Of a stretch of DNA of 64,000 nucleotides, positions 35,892 through 44,699 are shown piece by piece. The stretch's first letter is position 1. The number at the start of each line of letters is the position of its first letter. This DNA comes from JADFJB01 sp964464595 (lineage in GTDB: Bacteria; Zhuqueibacterota; JdFR-76; DREG01). Below the pieces are notes generated by a model. That model searched no databases. It saw only the letters and a list, made by a program, of their open reading frames with translations, and was not told the origin of the DNA. The translations under genes were made by a program, and so were the position numbers. The stretch lies in contig CAYXGW010000008.1 of NCBI GenBank assembly GCA_964464595.1, forward strand, positions 36,822-100,821, in the 5' to 3' direction.

Positions 35892-37478
35892 ATGAAAAAT
35901 CGGATTCTTAAATTCGTACTATTTGCTTTTTGTTTTGTCACCTTGCCAATGAATGGCTTTTGCCAGGAAAACCGAGATGCCATCTACATCATCTTCGACG
36001 CTTCGGGTTCCATGTGGCAAAAACTACCGGATGGCTCCTTCAAAATTGCAGCTGCGAAACAGGTGTTGCAGGATTTTGTCGACGGTGACTTCAGCGGCTA
36101 TGATCTGGCATTTCGCGTGTATGGGCATCGCCGAAAAGGGGATTGCCGTGATTCTGAACTTGTGGTTCCTTTTGGCATACCGGAAAAAGTAGTTTCACAG
36201 TTAAACGTGTTTATGGGCGACGTCAACCCAACCGGCAAAACCCCCATCAACTACAGTTTGCAGCAAGCACTGCAAGATTTTGGCGACCGCAGGGGGGAAA
36301 TTATTCTCATAAGTGATGGTGAAGAGACATGCGACGATGACCCCTGTGCTTTGGTCAAAGCCTGGCGGGAAAAAAACATTAATATTCGCATACACGTTGT
36401 GGGACTGGGGCTGGATGAAAAATCCAGAGCAGCCATGAAGTGCATCTCGGAGGCAGCTGGTACCGAGTACTACGACGCCAATTCGGCATCAGAACTGGCT
36501 GATGGACTTGGAAAAATTCAGAAACAGGTGACGATGACAGCATTGAAGATAAACGGGGTTGATGCATCCGGCAATCAGCAAGCGGTCAAGGGAACACTCA
36601 GCCAGAACGGCAAGGAGCGCTATGAAGTTTCGAGTCACAGTAGAAACCTGGTTGAGGCTGGAGAATACAATTTGCTCGTTAGTATCCAGACCAGGAACGG
36701 GCGTCTGTACAAACCTGTCACTCGAAAAGTGCATGTTGCTGATACCGGCGAAACAACAGTCAAGGTGGAAGTGACAGTACCGCCATCAGTGAGAGTTAAG
36801 TTTGTGGAGAAGGGTAAGGAGAAACTCAAGGCTAATTCTATGATTCAGGTTTTTCAGAGTGGCCGGGAAGTCTTCTCGTTCCGCTCGATCGATGAGGTAT
36901 TCATCGAAGAAGGAACCTATGAGTTTCGGGCTAAACCGAATCGGGAAAACGACCTTACTGTGACTGAGACTTTTGCTGCAGGCGACCACAAGGAACTCGT
37001 TTTCAAAATGGTCCACACAGTTAAGGTCAAGATCAAAATGGTAGCGTTAGGTTCGGGAATCTGGTTTAGAGAGAATTACGAACTGTGGCAAGAAGGTGAG
37101 GAGAAGTATAGAATACACATGAACAATGGCGCGCGCGTCCTGCCCGGTATTTATGATCTTCATCTCACCAACAAGCTCACTCCTTACGTCAAACCAGGAA
37201 TTGTTGTGACAGATGAGGACGAACAATCCTTTGAAATCACCATACCCGTCGGCCATGTAACTATCATTTATAAAAAGGCAGATGGCACGCGTGATAAAGA
37301 CAAACGCTGCTTCGTCGGCCGCGGACCTACAAGTAGAGGGGTATACAAAATGTCTGGTAAAAAACACCCTTTGCTTCCCGGTACCTATAATGTAATCGGG
37401 TGGCGCGGAAATTATGACCGCGTTGTTTTCGAGGTCATAGAAGGGAGGGACATTGAAGTTCTTTTGAGGATATTATAA
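35892..37478 (+). CDS. Secreted von Willebrand factor A domain protein
   Basis: 528 aa with a signal peptide (about 1-24, ending GFCQ). The vWA domain (about 28-215) has an intact metal-ion adhesion site: DASGSMW, the Thr in PTGKTPINYS, and ISDGEETC. About 310 residues of repeated beta-sandwich-like segments follow (VKVEVTVPPSVRVKF; HTVKVKIKMVALGSG). Likely a surface or periplasmic binding protein; no partner visible. Preceded by promoter repeat copy 2. Confidence 0.88.
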   Translation: MKNRILKFVLFAFCFVTLPMNGFCQENRDAIYIIFDASGSMWQKLPDGSFKIAAAKQVLQDFVDGDFSGYDLAFRVYGHRRKGDCRDSELVVPFGIPEKVVSQLNVFMGDVNPTGKTPINYSLQQALQDFGDRRGEIILISDGEETCDDDPCALVKAWREKNINIRIHVVGLGLDEKSRAAMKCISEAAGTEYYDANSASELADGLGKIQKQVTMTALKINGVDASGNQQAVKGTLSQNGKERYEVSSHSRNLVEAGEYNLLVSIQTRNGRLYKPVTRKVHVADTGETTVKVEVTVPPSVRVKFVEKGKEKLKANSMIQVFQSGREVFSFRSIDEVFIEEGTYEFRAKPNRENDLTVTETFAAGDHKELVFKMVHTVKVKIKMVALGSGIWFRENYELWQEGEEKYRIHMNNGARVLPGIYDLHLTNKLTPYVKPGIVVTDEDEQSFEITIPVGHVTIIYKKADGTRDKDKRCFVGRGPTSRGVYKMSGKKHPLLPGTYNVIGWRGNYDRVVFEVIEGRDIEVLLRIL

Positions 37479-37610
37479 TGATACCCTAACTATTGAATAA
37501 CTGCAGGTTTCATTGAATACTTTGAAAATCGGATTTTCGATGTAGAGGGTTTAACCACTGCTACTCATAAATAAATAAATGCGACAAACTCAATGAAGGA
37601 GTTAAATGCC

Positions 37611-38645
37611 ATGATTCAAAGGTTACTTTTCTTATTCATTTTTATGCCGGCTTTTTTCCCAGGTCATCTTTCAGCCCAGGAGCGCGGATCAGAGTCCAAT
37701 CCGTATATTCTCAATCCATCACCCACAACAGTTGCGTGGGGCCATTACTGGTCAGAAACGCCACCAGTACTCCGGATTAAATCCGGAGATAGAGTCAAGG
37801 TCCATACATTGCTCACCTCAAATCCAGGAAGACTCGAGCGCATGGGGCTGCCACCGGAAGAGGTAGAAAAAGAACTACGGGATGTTCAGTCTGTGAGTGA
37901 TCGCGGACCGGGAGGGCACGTTCTCACGGGGCCGATATTTATCGAAGAAGCTGAACCCGGTGATGTTCTCGAGGTTCGAATCCATTCCATAGAGCTTCCA
38001 ATCCCTTATGGGTATAACGGTATTGGCAGGAGCGGCTTTCTATCTGATGAAATATTCGTCCGAAAATCCAAACTCATCCGGTTCGATATTGAGAAAAGGG
38101 TAGCTCATTTTGCCGAAGGCATCGAAATTCCCCTGAAGCCGTTCTTTGGCAGCATGGGAGTAGCGCCGCCAAAAGAAGCCGGGCGTATAAACAGTGCGCC
38201 GCCCTGGATTCATGCCGGCAATCTCGATAACAAAGAGCTGGTCGCCGGAACGACCTTATTTATCCCGGTCCATATTAAAGGAGCTCTCTTTCAGGTTGGG
38301 GATGGACACGCCGCACAGGGTAACGGCGAAGTTGACATTACTGCGATTGAGACCTCGCTGAAGGGAGTTTTGCAGTTTATTGTTCGTAAAGACATGCATC
38401 TCACCTGGCCGCGCGGTGAAACCCCAACACATATTATCACCATGGGGACGGACAGAAACCTTACAGCCGCAACGAAGATCGCTGTCCGCGAGATGATACA
38501 CTACTTGATGTCAGAAAAGAAGATGTCACAGCAAGAGGCTTATATGCTGACCAGTGTAGCTGTGGATGTCAACATCACGCAACTTGTGGATGGCCGAAAG
38601 GGCGTGCATGCAATGCTGCCGAAGGATATATTCGTTAAGCCGTAG
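37611..38645 (+). CDS. Exported acetamidase/formamidase family protein
   Basis: Hydrolyses small amides in known members. Conserved pieces: GPIFIEEAEPGDVLEVRI, a Gly-rich HIKGALFQVGDGHAAQGNGE, ETPTHIITMG, and the late YMLTSVAVDVNITQLVDG. A signal peptide (to about HLSAQ) implies periplasmic action. An ATG at 37593 is in frame, but AAGGAG at 37596-37601 is ideally placed for ATG 37611, which I prefer. Confidence 0.88.
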   Translation: MIQRLLFLFIFMPAFFPGHLSAQERGSESNPYILNPSPTTVAWGHYWSETPPVLRIKSGDRVKVHTLLTSNPGRLERMGLPPEEVEKELRDVQSVSDRGPGGHVLTGPIFIEEAEPGDVLEVRIHSIELPIPYGYNGIGRSGFLSDEIFVRKSKLIRFDIEKRVAHFAEGIEIPLKPFFGSMGVAPPKEAGRINSAPPWIHAGNLDNKELVAGTTLFIPVHIKGALFQVGDGHAAQGNGEVDITAIETSLKGVLQFIVRKDMHLTWPRGETPTHIITMGTDRNLTAATKIAVREMIHYLMSEKKMSQQEAYMLTSVAVDVNITQLVDGRKGVHAMLPKDIFVKP

Positions 38646-38654
38646 AAGACAAGG

Positions 38655-38779
38655 ACCGAACTCAATGGGGTGTTATGCAGTTAGTTTCTGTTGGAAGAAG
38701 TTAAGTTTCACTTGCTGAATCAGTCAAAATCTTATAACTTTTGGATGTTAGCAAGAAACTATTGAATAACTTGTTATAC
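38655..38779 (+). repeat. attC-like imperfect palindrome 1 / TIR-upstream repeat copy 1
   Basis: Begins ACCGAAC and ends GTTATAC. GTTATGCAGTTAGTTTCT (from 38672) pairs with AGAAACTATTGAATAAC near 38753-38770, and an inner AAGTTA/TAACTT pair continues the fold. About 105 bp of it recurs at 42348-42459. Could be a decayed integron attC site; it lies 56 bp before the TIR-Nudix gene. Confidence 0.45.
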
Positions 38780-38834
38780 CGATCACCTACAAGTCACATT
38801 ATAAATATCACATTTACCAACCGAAAGGTAGATT

Positions 38835-40361
38835 ATGGATTGGATGTTAAAAAATCATGTTTGCGAACTTGGTTATGCGGAAAATAATCTCATTCAGGTC
38901 TTATTAACCGAATTTTCATTATTCTTAGACGGCCCCAATAAAGCAATTTTAGAAGTTGAATTTGATCACACAGTACCTACTATCCGAAGACGCGAAGCCA
39001 AAAAAGAAGTAAAAAATGCAATGCCGAACTTTCAAAGAAAATCAATAGGATATCAAGATCAATTGGATTCGTTATTATTGGCGAATGATATAAATGAGTT
39101 TATCTTCAACGATCCTGATTTTGTATTTAGATATGCCAGTGGTGGAACCCTTCCAATAATTAGTCTAGAGGGTAAGGAATACTACTGCTTATTTTATCGC
39201 GATGTTGATCCTATCGGCTGGAATATTGCAAACGGTAGTACTGATTCATTTGAAGAACTATTAAAGCCAGACGAAGCAATTCAACGAGAGCTTCAAGAAG
39301 AATTAATCTTAGTTGATTTAGTAAATAAGAAAAAGTATTTATTTGAGTCGGGAGAAAAAGATGCTCTTGATCTCCCGGAATTTAGGCAGGCTTTTGCTTT
39401 GTGGCAAGAAAAATATCTCAAAGGTAAATTGTTTTATACCTTTGAAACAATCGCTGCTTCAGAAAACTGGATTGATGGTCCAGACACACTGAATATTACG
39501 ATAAATGAAGATCAAGCAAACGTAATACCGGGATGTTTCTTAAATATTAATGCAACAGATTTTGGAATAGAAATTGATAAAATAGCAGAAATTAAGATTA
39601 ACCGAGAGATGACACTTTTAGATGGCGAAGTCGTTGACAATAAACTTTTAAACCGACCAATTGGTTTGTTTCCTATTGAAAATTTTGATAAAATTGGAAA
39701 CAAATATGATGATTTCTACCCTGAAAGAATATTCTACTCCGGTCGACCACTTCAGCACAGGACAAACATTGATGATCTAGTTCATGAAAAATTCTGGCCA
39801 AGGTTATTAAAAGAGGGTATTAGAACAGAGTCCCTATTTGAAGATTGGAAAATCGAAAACCATAAATATAAATTATGTCCAGTTACTTATAGAATAATAA
39901 AACGAAATAAATTAAGAATTGATAATCAGACAAGATTATTTATTAGTCATTCTAGCCAGGATATTGAATTTACTAAAAAACTAATGACAGAATTGGAGCT
40001 AAATAATTATCCATGCTTCTTTGCACCGAGGGATATGACAAGCGATAAAGGAATAAGAGATGTAATTAGAAAGAACCTAGAATTATCAAATGTATTTTTA
40101 ATCGTATATTCGAATAATTATACTAAGAGTCAATGGGCAAATTTTGAAATCGAGTTAGCACTTGAAAAACAGCGACGGCAAAAGGAAATAAATTTTATAC
40201 CTATCAAAATAGATGATTCAATAATGGGTTCTGATGAAAGTCTTGATGTTTACATTCGAAGTATTAAAAATATTATAGATTTTATTGGACATAAAACGAA
40301 TAATTTGTTTAAAAGCTCGTTCGAAAACCTTATAAATAATCTTCAATTGATTAACAACTAA
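38835..40361 (+). CDS. Nudix-TIR fusion protein (predicted NAD-linked immune effector or signalling enzyme)
   Basis: 508 aa. An N-terminal region of unknown fold (1-95), then a Nudix domain whose box is recognisable at about 134-157 (Gly134, Glu140, RELQEEL at 151-157) but with three extra residues between Glu140 and Arg151. A C-terminal TIR domain spans about 366-500: TRLFISHSSQD and SQWANFEIELAL, the latter with the catalytic-type Glu (about 438). TIR domains cleave NAD+ or make cyclic ADP-ribose signals; Nudix domains cut or bind nucleoside diphosphates such as ADP-ribose. The pairing suggests production and turnover of an NAD-derived nucleotide. A second Nudix gene follows 66 bp later. 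Confidence 0.85.
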   Translation: MDWMLKNHVCELGYAENNLIQVLLTEFSLFLDGPNKAILEVEFDHTVPTIRRREAKKEVKNAMPNFQRKSIGYQDQLDSLLLANDINEFIFNDPDFVFRYASGGTLPIISLEGKEYYCLFYRDVDPIGWNIANGSTDSFEELLKPDEAIQRELQEELILVDLVNKKKYLFESGEKDALDLPEFRQAFALWQEKYLKGKLFYTFETIAASENWIDGPDTLNITINEDQANVIPGCFLNINATDFGIEIDKIAEIKINREMTLLDGEVVDNKLLNRPIGLFPIENFDKIGNKYDDFYPERIFYSGRPLQHRTNIDDLVHEKFWPRLLKEGIRTESLFEDWKIENHKYKLCPVTYRIIKRNKLRIDNQTRLFISHSSQDIEFTKKLMTELELNNYPCFFAPRDMTSDKGIRDVIRKNLELSNVFLIVYSNNYTKSQWANFEIELALEKQRRQKEINFIPIKIDDSIMGSDESLDVYIRSIKNIIDFIGHKTNNLFKSSFENLINNLQLINN

Positions 40362-40427
40362 TATTAGTTCAATGTGCTGTTTACCATAAAGATCTAATAA
40401 TTAGTATATTTTTTGTAGGAGACGCGG

Positions 40428-41126
40428 ATGACTGTATCTAATTTACCTGAAATAAATAGAGAGCTTGAAGGCTTACGCATAAAATTAAATCATGGAGATA
40501 ATACTTCTCAACTTGAACTTAATAATATTTTACATAAGCTTGAAGAATATAAAAGTGTTCTACGGTCTAACGAGAAAGACGAGATTTTTGATTTAGTCGA
40601 TAACCAAGGTAATGTTTTAGACCTGACTGCACCTCGATGGTTATGCCACCTTCTAGGATTACGTCACACGAGCGTTCATGTCCTCCTGCGCTGGCAAAGT
40701 CCCCATTTAGGTAAAGTCTATATTTTACAAATTAGAAGTTGGGTAAAATCAGACTCGCCTGGGCATCTGGATATTTCAGTTGGAGGTCATGTTGTTGGAA
40801 ATGCAGAGACAACAATTGAAACAGCATACAAAGAGATGAAAGAAGAACTTGGAATAGATAAGTTAGATTTACGAAATACCGAACTGCACCGAAAAGTAGG
40901 TTATGAAAGCTACGATTTTAATGAAAGTAAACATTTCTATAATTCAGAATGGCGAGACATTTTTGTTGGAGATGTAAAAGCAAATATATTTGATAAAATA
41001 CGATTCTCAGATAACGAGGTAGTAGGTCTTTATTTATGTCCGGTCGTTGATACTGAAAATTTATTAAATCAGAAAATAATACCTATCGCAAGTGCACTTA
41101 AGCTTTCGCTACCCAAATGCATGTAA
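40428..41126 (+). CDS. Nudix hydrolase
   Basis: 232 aa. A coiled or helical N-terminus (1-45) precedes EIFDLVDNQGNVL and a Nudix box at GGHVVGNAETTIETAYKEMK EELGI, where the usual Arg is Lys. The layout (R...H..GL.H.SVHV, then the box) resembles IPP-isomerase-like and YfcD-like Nudix proteins. GGAG precedes the ATG. Being next to a Nudix-TIR fusion, it may process the same nucleotide; this is inferred. Confidence 0.85.
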   Translation: MTVSNLPEINRELEGLRIKLNHGDNTSQLELNNILHKLEEYKSVLRSNEKDEIFDLVDNQGNVLDLTAPRWLCHLLGLRHTSVHVLLRWQSPHLGKVYILQIRSWVKSDSPGHLDISVGGHVVGNAETTIETAYKEMKEELGIDKLDLRNTELHRKVGYESYDFNESKHFYNSEWRDIFVGDVKANIFDKIRFSDNEVVGLYLCPVVDTENLLNQKIIPIASALKLSLPKCM

Positions 41127-41452
41127 TTTATGATATAACCAAAAGCAGCATGCCGTTTTTTTAAGCAGTTTTCGGAGCGATTTTGAATCTAGTCCATAGT
41201 ATTGGCTTTTTCCAATGCTGTTCTAACGGCTGAGCTAATTATTACCGAGAACGGATAAAACAATGCTACCATCTACCCAACCAACTTCATTTCTACAAAT
41301 TGGATCAAGATCCAGTAGACTCATGCCAAATAGTTTCACAACATCCCCCGCTCGGATGGAGTTCCAACCATGAGTAGAAGAATCGCGTTTCTGCAGATTT
41401 TAGCTAGACTCTCTAAATTATATGTTTCAGAAGTATTTATAATGATAATAAA
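41127..41452. other. Gap with a minus-strand coding relic
   Basis: 325 bp between the Nudix gene and the nucleotidyltransferase-HEPN pseudogene. On the minus strand 41235-41396 there are 53 open codons (RDSSTHGWNSIRAGDVV, then NEVGWVDGSIVLSVLGNN) ending in a stop, without a start codon. The text looks like real protein, but I recognise no family. Confidence 0.35.
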
Positions 41453-42305
41453 ATGATGAAAAAGTCGCTTTCACATCTCCCCGGTTGGAAAAAGACTGAT
41501 ATAAAAAGATTACTTCGGTTATCAGGGAAAATGTCGAAGTAGAAATGATTATTCTCTTTGGTTCTTATGACGCGGGGATTATAAAGAGGCTAAAGATTTA
41601 CCCAAGAATAGAAAATCTGGCCATATCTCGGATTACGATATTTTAGCCATCACCAAAGAGATAGCAGTTGCGCATGATACAGAGCTGTGGCAAAACATCA
41701 CCAAACAATGTAACCGTCTTGGTTTAAGCACACACGCACGTATCATTTCCCACGATATCGATGAGGTGAATAGAGCGCTTTCCGAGGGCCAATACTTTTT
41801 TTCGGATATTAAAAAAGAGGGCTGTTTACTTTATGATTCCCGCAATTTCAAACTGGCAAGGAAACGCAAATTAAGTTCAAAAGAACAGAAGGAAATTGCA
41901 AAGGAACATTATGAACATTGGTTTGGACGATCTCAAAGTTTTTATAATGGCTATATTGACGCAATGAAGAGGAACGATTATAAGAAAGCAGCATTTGAAC
42001 TCCATCAAACAGCCGAATCATGCTATAAAACCATTCTGCTTGTTTTTGAAAATTACAATCCTAACGAACATTATCTTGGCCTTCTTGGTGATATGGCTGC
42101 AAAATATGATAGCACTTTAGATAGCATTTTTCCTCGAAAAACCAAGAAAGAACGCGACTTTTTTAAAAAATTAGATCATGCGTACATTGGCGCACGCTAC
42201 GACCCAAAGTATAAAATCAGCCAGGAAGCATTGGCATATTTATCGGGTCGCGTAAAAAAACTACTCGAGAAAACCAGGGGAAATTGTGCGGCGAGGTTCG
42301 AATAG
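41453..42305 (+). pseudogene. Nucleotidyltransferase-HEPN protein, two frameshifts
   Basis: N-terminal nucleotidyltransferase (MNT) plus C-terminal HEPN domain, as in minimal toxin-antitoxin-like proteins. The frame shifts once near 41505 and again near 41566. Adding one base at each place gives a continuous protein with the motif GSYARG and then ISDYDILAIT, the active-site pattern. From 41570 to the stop the frame is open and contains the HEPN helix AFELHQTAESCYKTILLVF. An internal GTG at 41766 could yield a HEPN-only product of 179 aa. Either a recent pseudogene or two sequencing indels. Confidence 0.8.
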
Positions 42306-42315
42306 TTAATAGAGT

Positions 42316-42459
42316 GTTTAACGAGGCTGCCTTAAATCTGTCCTAAAGGGGTATTATACAGTTAGTTCCTGCTGTAAGAAGTTAAGTTTCACTTGCTGAG
42401 TCAGTTAAAATCTTATAACTTGGGGATGAATCAAGAAACTATTGAACAACTTGTTAGGC
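42316..42459 (+). repeat. attC-like imperfect palindrome 2 / TIR-upstream repeat copy 2
   Basis: Starts GTTTAAC (42316-42322), fitting RYYYAAC, and ends GTTAGGC (42453-42459), fitting GTTRRRY. Inside is a ~105-bp sequence also found at 38667-38779 upstream of the first TIR gene, including AAGTTAAGTTTCACTTGCTG and AATCTTATAACTT. Ends 27 bp before the TIR gene start. Confidence 0.5.
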
Positions 42460-42485
42460 ATTTTGATGAAAGGAGAATAGTTAAT

Positions 42486-43487
42486 ATGAAAAATAATTAC
42501 GACGTTTTTATAAGCTATTCCCATAAAGATAGGGTGTTTGTGCAAAAACTTGCTACGGCTCTATCAAAACATGGCCTTAAGTCGTTTATCGATGAACAAG
42601 ATATTGAATGGGGCTCTTCTCTAGTTGAATCACTAACAAATGCAATTCAGGAGGCAAGATTTGTCCTTGTCATCATGTCACCCAACTATTTTTCCTCCCA
42701 ATGGGCCAATAAAGAATTGGATATGGCTCTTAGTCGTGAATTTGAGGAAGGTGAAATCAAGGTTATTCCAATCCTTTATAAGGATTGTGAAATACCCCCT
42801 CTTCTTCAATCTAAGCTATATGCTGATTTTAGAGCCGAGGATGGCTTTCGTAACTCATTACCTAGTTTGATTTCCGTTTTAACAGAAAAGCCATTGGCTA
42901 TTAAAAAAGATGAAGAGCAAAAGGGGAAATTTAAAGAAACAGCAATTGGAGATATATCACCTGACATAAATGCAAATGAACTCAAGAAAATGGTTAATGA
43001 ACTTCAAGCAAAGGTTGATACATTCATTGAAGGAACTGAACAACCCTCAAAGGAAGAATTATTAAAAGAGAATAGATCTATTGACCCGAAACTATGCTTC
43101 ATAGTTATGCCTTTTAGTTCAGAAGAACTAAATGATGTGTATGAATATTTCATTAAACCATCGATAGAAAAGGAATGTGCTCTTAGGTGTGAACGAGGGG
43201 ATGATTTATTCGGTTCAAATGTAATAATGGAAGATATTCGAAAAAGTATAGAGAAATCGAGGTTGATAGTCGCTGATCTTACCGATCGTAATCCAAACGT
43301 ATTCTATGAAGTGGGCATTGCCCATACACTTAAAAAGGATGTATTGCTATTATCTCAGACTATCGGAGATGTTCCTTTTGACTTACGCCATATGCGGGTT
43401 TTACTCTATAAATACACTCCAAAAGGATGTAAAAAACTCGAGAAAAGAATAGTTGAACATGTAAACGCAATAATTGAAAATACCTAA
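42486..43487 (+). CDS. TIR domain protein with C-terminal nucleoside deoxyribosyltransferase-like domain
   Basis: 333 aa from ATG 42486, which has AAAGGAGA upstream; a longer in-frame reading from 42393 runs through a repeated noncoding element and is rejected. The TIR domain (1-135) has YDVFISYSHKDRVFV and SQWANKELDMAL with the catalytic-type Glu77. The C-terminal part (about 195-333) has LCFIVMPFSSEELNDVYEY, ADLTDRNPNVFYEVGIAHT and DVPFDLRHMRV, a nucleoside 2-deoxyribosyltransferase-like fold common in nucleotide-based immunity genes. Such a domain may bind or cleave a nucleotide signal that activates the TIR. The stop codon lies inside the next attC-like end. Confidence 0.85.
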   Translation: MKNNYDVFISYSHKDRVFVQKLATALSKHGLKSFIDEQDIEWGSSLVESLTNAIQEARFVLVIMSPNYFSSQWANKELDMALSREFEEGEIKVIPILYKDCEIPPLLQSKLYADFRAEDGFRNSLPSLISVLTEKPLAIKKDEEQKGKFKETAIGDISPDINANELKKMVNELQAKVDTFIEGTEQPSKEELLKENRSIDPKLCFIVMPFSSEELNDVYEYFIKPSIEKECALRCERGDDLFGSNVIMEDIRKSIEKSRLIVADLTDRNPNVFYEVGIAHTLKKDVLLLSQTIGDVPFDLRHMRVLLYKYTPKGCKKLEKRIVEHVNAIIENT

Positions 43488-43543
43488 CAAGACGCTTGCA
43501 CTCTGATGTAGTAAACTCGAACAGGCGATACGAAGCGTTTTCC
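43482..43543 (+). repeat. attC-like imperfect palindrome 3
   Basis: ACCTAAC (43482-43488) overlaps the TIR stop codon and fits the RYYYAAC end of an integron attC. AACAAGACGCTTGC pairs with GAAGCGTTTTCC (43532-43543). CTAACAAGACGCTTGCACTC resembles the left half of environmental attC sites. The right end lacks a canonical GTTRRRY. Confidence 0.5.
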
Positions 43544-43577
43544 AGTAAATAATGAAACTAAACAGGCAATTCCAGTA

Positions 43578-44483
43578 ATGGCCGCTCTTAGAGAATACTT
43601 CGAAACTGATTTCAACAACGTAGTTCGCGTCCATGTGAAGTTCGCAAACCTATCTTACGATTTGGAGGCAGCTTTGCTCTACGATTTTGCTGCCTATACC
43701 ACTTACTTGTCCATCTTCGTCTACGGTGCAGACCACGACTTAGAGTATCTGGGACAGCTTATCGAAAAGATTGAATATGGAAAGACGCAATTCAATCTAG
43801 ACGGAAAAGTAATGTTACCCAAGGTTCGCTACTTTCCCGGTACCGTAAAAATCGTAAACACAAAAGAATTTGAAGTATTGGCACAATTTTTTGGTGATCC
43901 GACTTGGACATCTTCAAAGACCTTTCAAGCCTCACGACGAGTCTACCTATATTCAGAATCCAACCTAACGGAGAAAGAAATTCTGGAGTTGAAGAAGCGT
44001 GCATCTGCAAAAGGTCATGATCTTCAATTTAGGTCTGAAGAATACATGAAAAGAAGAACTGGAATCGAAAAGCCACTTGCCTTTATCTGTCACGACTCAC
44101 GAGACAAAGAAACTGTTGCCAAAAGAATAGCAGTAACTCTTCGAGGAATGCTCTGTCCCGTCTGGTACGATGAATTTTCCCTGACCGTAGGTGCGAATCT
44201 ACGACAGAGTATTGAAAAAGGGTTAAAAGAGTGCAAAAAGTGCATCCTTGTCATTAGTCCTAATCTTTTATCTAACAACGGATGGACTAAAAAGGAGTTT
44301 GATTCAATTTTCACGAGAGAAATTCTTGAGGAACAAAACCTAATTCTACCAGTTTGGTACGATGTTACGAAGGAGCAGGTTTACGAATATTCTCCGAGTT
44401 TGCTCAATGTAAAAGGGATTTCCTGGAAAGACCTTGGTGAAGACGAAATTTGCAGACAACTTAACAGGGCAATCACAGACTAA
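43578..44483 (+). CDS. TIR domain protein with unrecognised N-terminal domain
   Basis: 301 aa. Residues 1-160 form an unidentified mixed domain (LEAALLYDFAAYTTYLSIFV and so on). The TIR domain (about 162-301) has PLAFICHDSRDKETVAKRI, CPVWYDEFSLTVG and GWTKKEFDSIFTRE, with the catalytic-type Glu near residue 240. It is the third TIR gene in 6 kb and differs from the other two outside the core, so this is not a recent duplication. Role in NAD cleavage or signalling is inferred from the family. Confidence 0.82.
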   Translation: MAALREYFETDFNNVVRVHVKFANLSYDLEAALLYDFAAYTTYLSIFVYGADHDLEYLGQLIEKIEYGKTQFNLDGKVMLPKVRYFPGTVKIVNTKEFEVLAQFFGDPTWTSSKTFQASRRVYLYSESNLTEKEILELKKRASAKGHDLQFRSEEYMKRRTGIEKPLAFICHDSRDKETVAKRIAVTLRGMLCPVWYDEFSLTVGANLRQSIEKGLKECKKCILVISPNLLSNNGWTKKEFDSIFTREILEEQNLILPVWYDVTKEQVYEYSPSLLNVKGISWKDLGEDEICRQLNRAITD

Positions 44484-44488
44484 AAATA

Positions 44489-44632
44489 GGATAACAAGAC
44501 GATGGAGAGGAATTCGAGACAGTCTCCGCCGAAATTCGTATCTAAGTTTTCGTTACCCAATCAGAACTTTCCTCTGTTCTGAGGTTATAGAGTTTCGAAT
44601 CCTTCATCTCAACTTATAGCTTCGTTCTTATC
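44489..44632 (+). repeat. attC-like imperfect palindrome 4
   Basis: GATAACAAGACGATGG and GGAATTCGAGA (44490-44520) pair imperfectly with TTTCGAATCCTTCATCTC and CTTCGTTCTTATC (44592-44632). An inner hairpin TCAGAAC/GTTCTGA lies at 44560-44581. Starts 6 bp after the TIR stop. Terminal bases are not canonical, so this may simply be a large terminator-like fold. Confidence 0.4.
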
Positions 44633-44699
44633 ACGTACAAATATTTTACAAAGGTTCTTTAGAATATTATGTTCGTCTTAAATCGAAGGAGTTTTAGCA

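Noticed and set aside
42393..42485. N-terminal extension of the 333-aa TIR protein
   Set aside because: The extension is read from a repeated noncoding element also found at 38.7 kb; ATG 42486 has a proper ribosome site and matches the TIR start.
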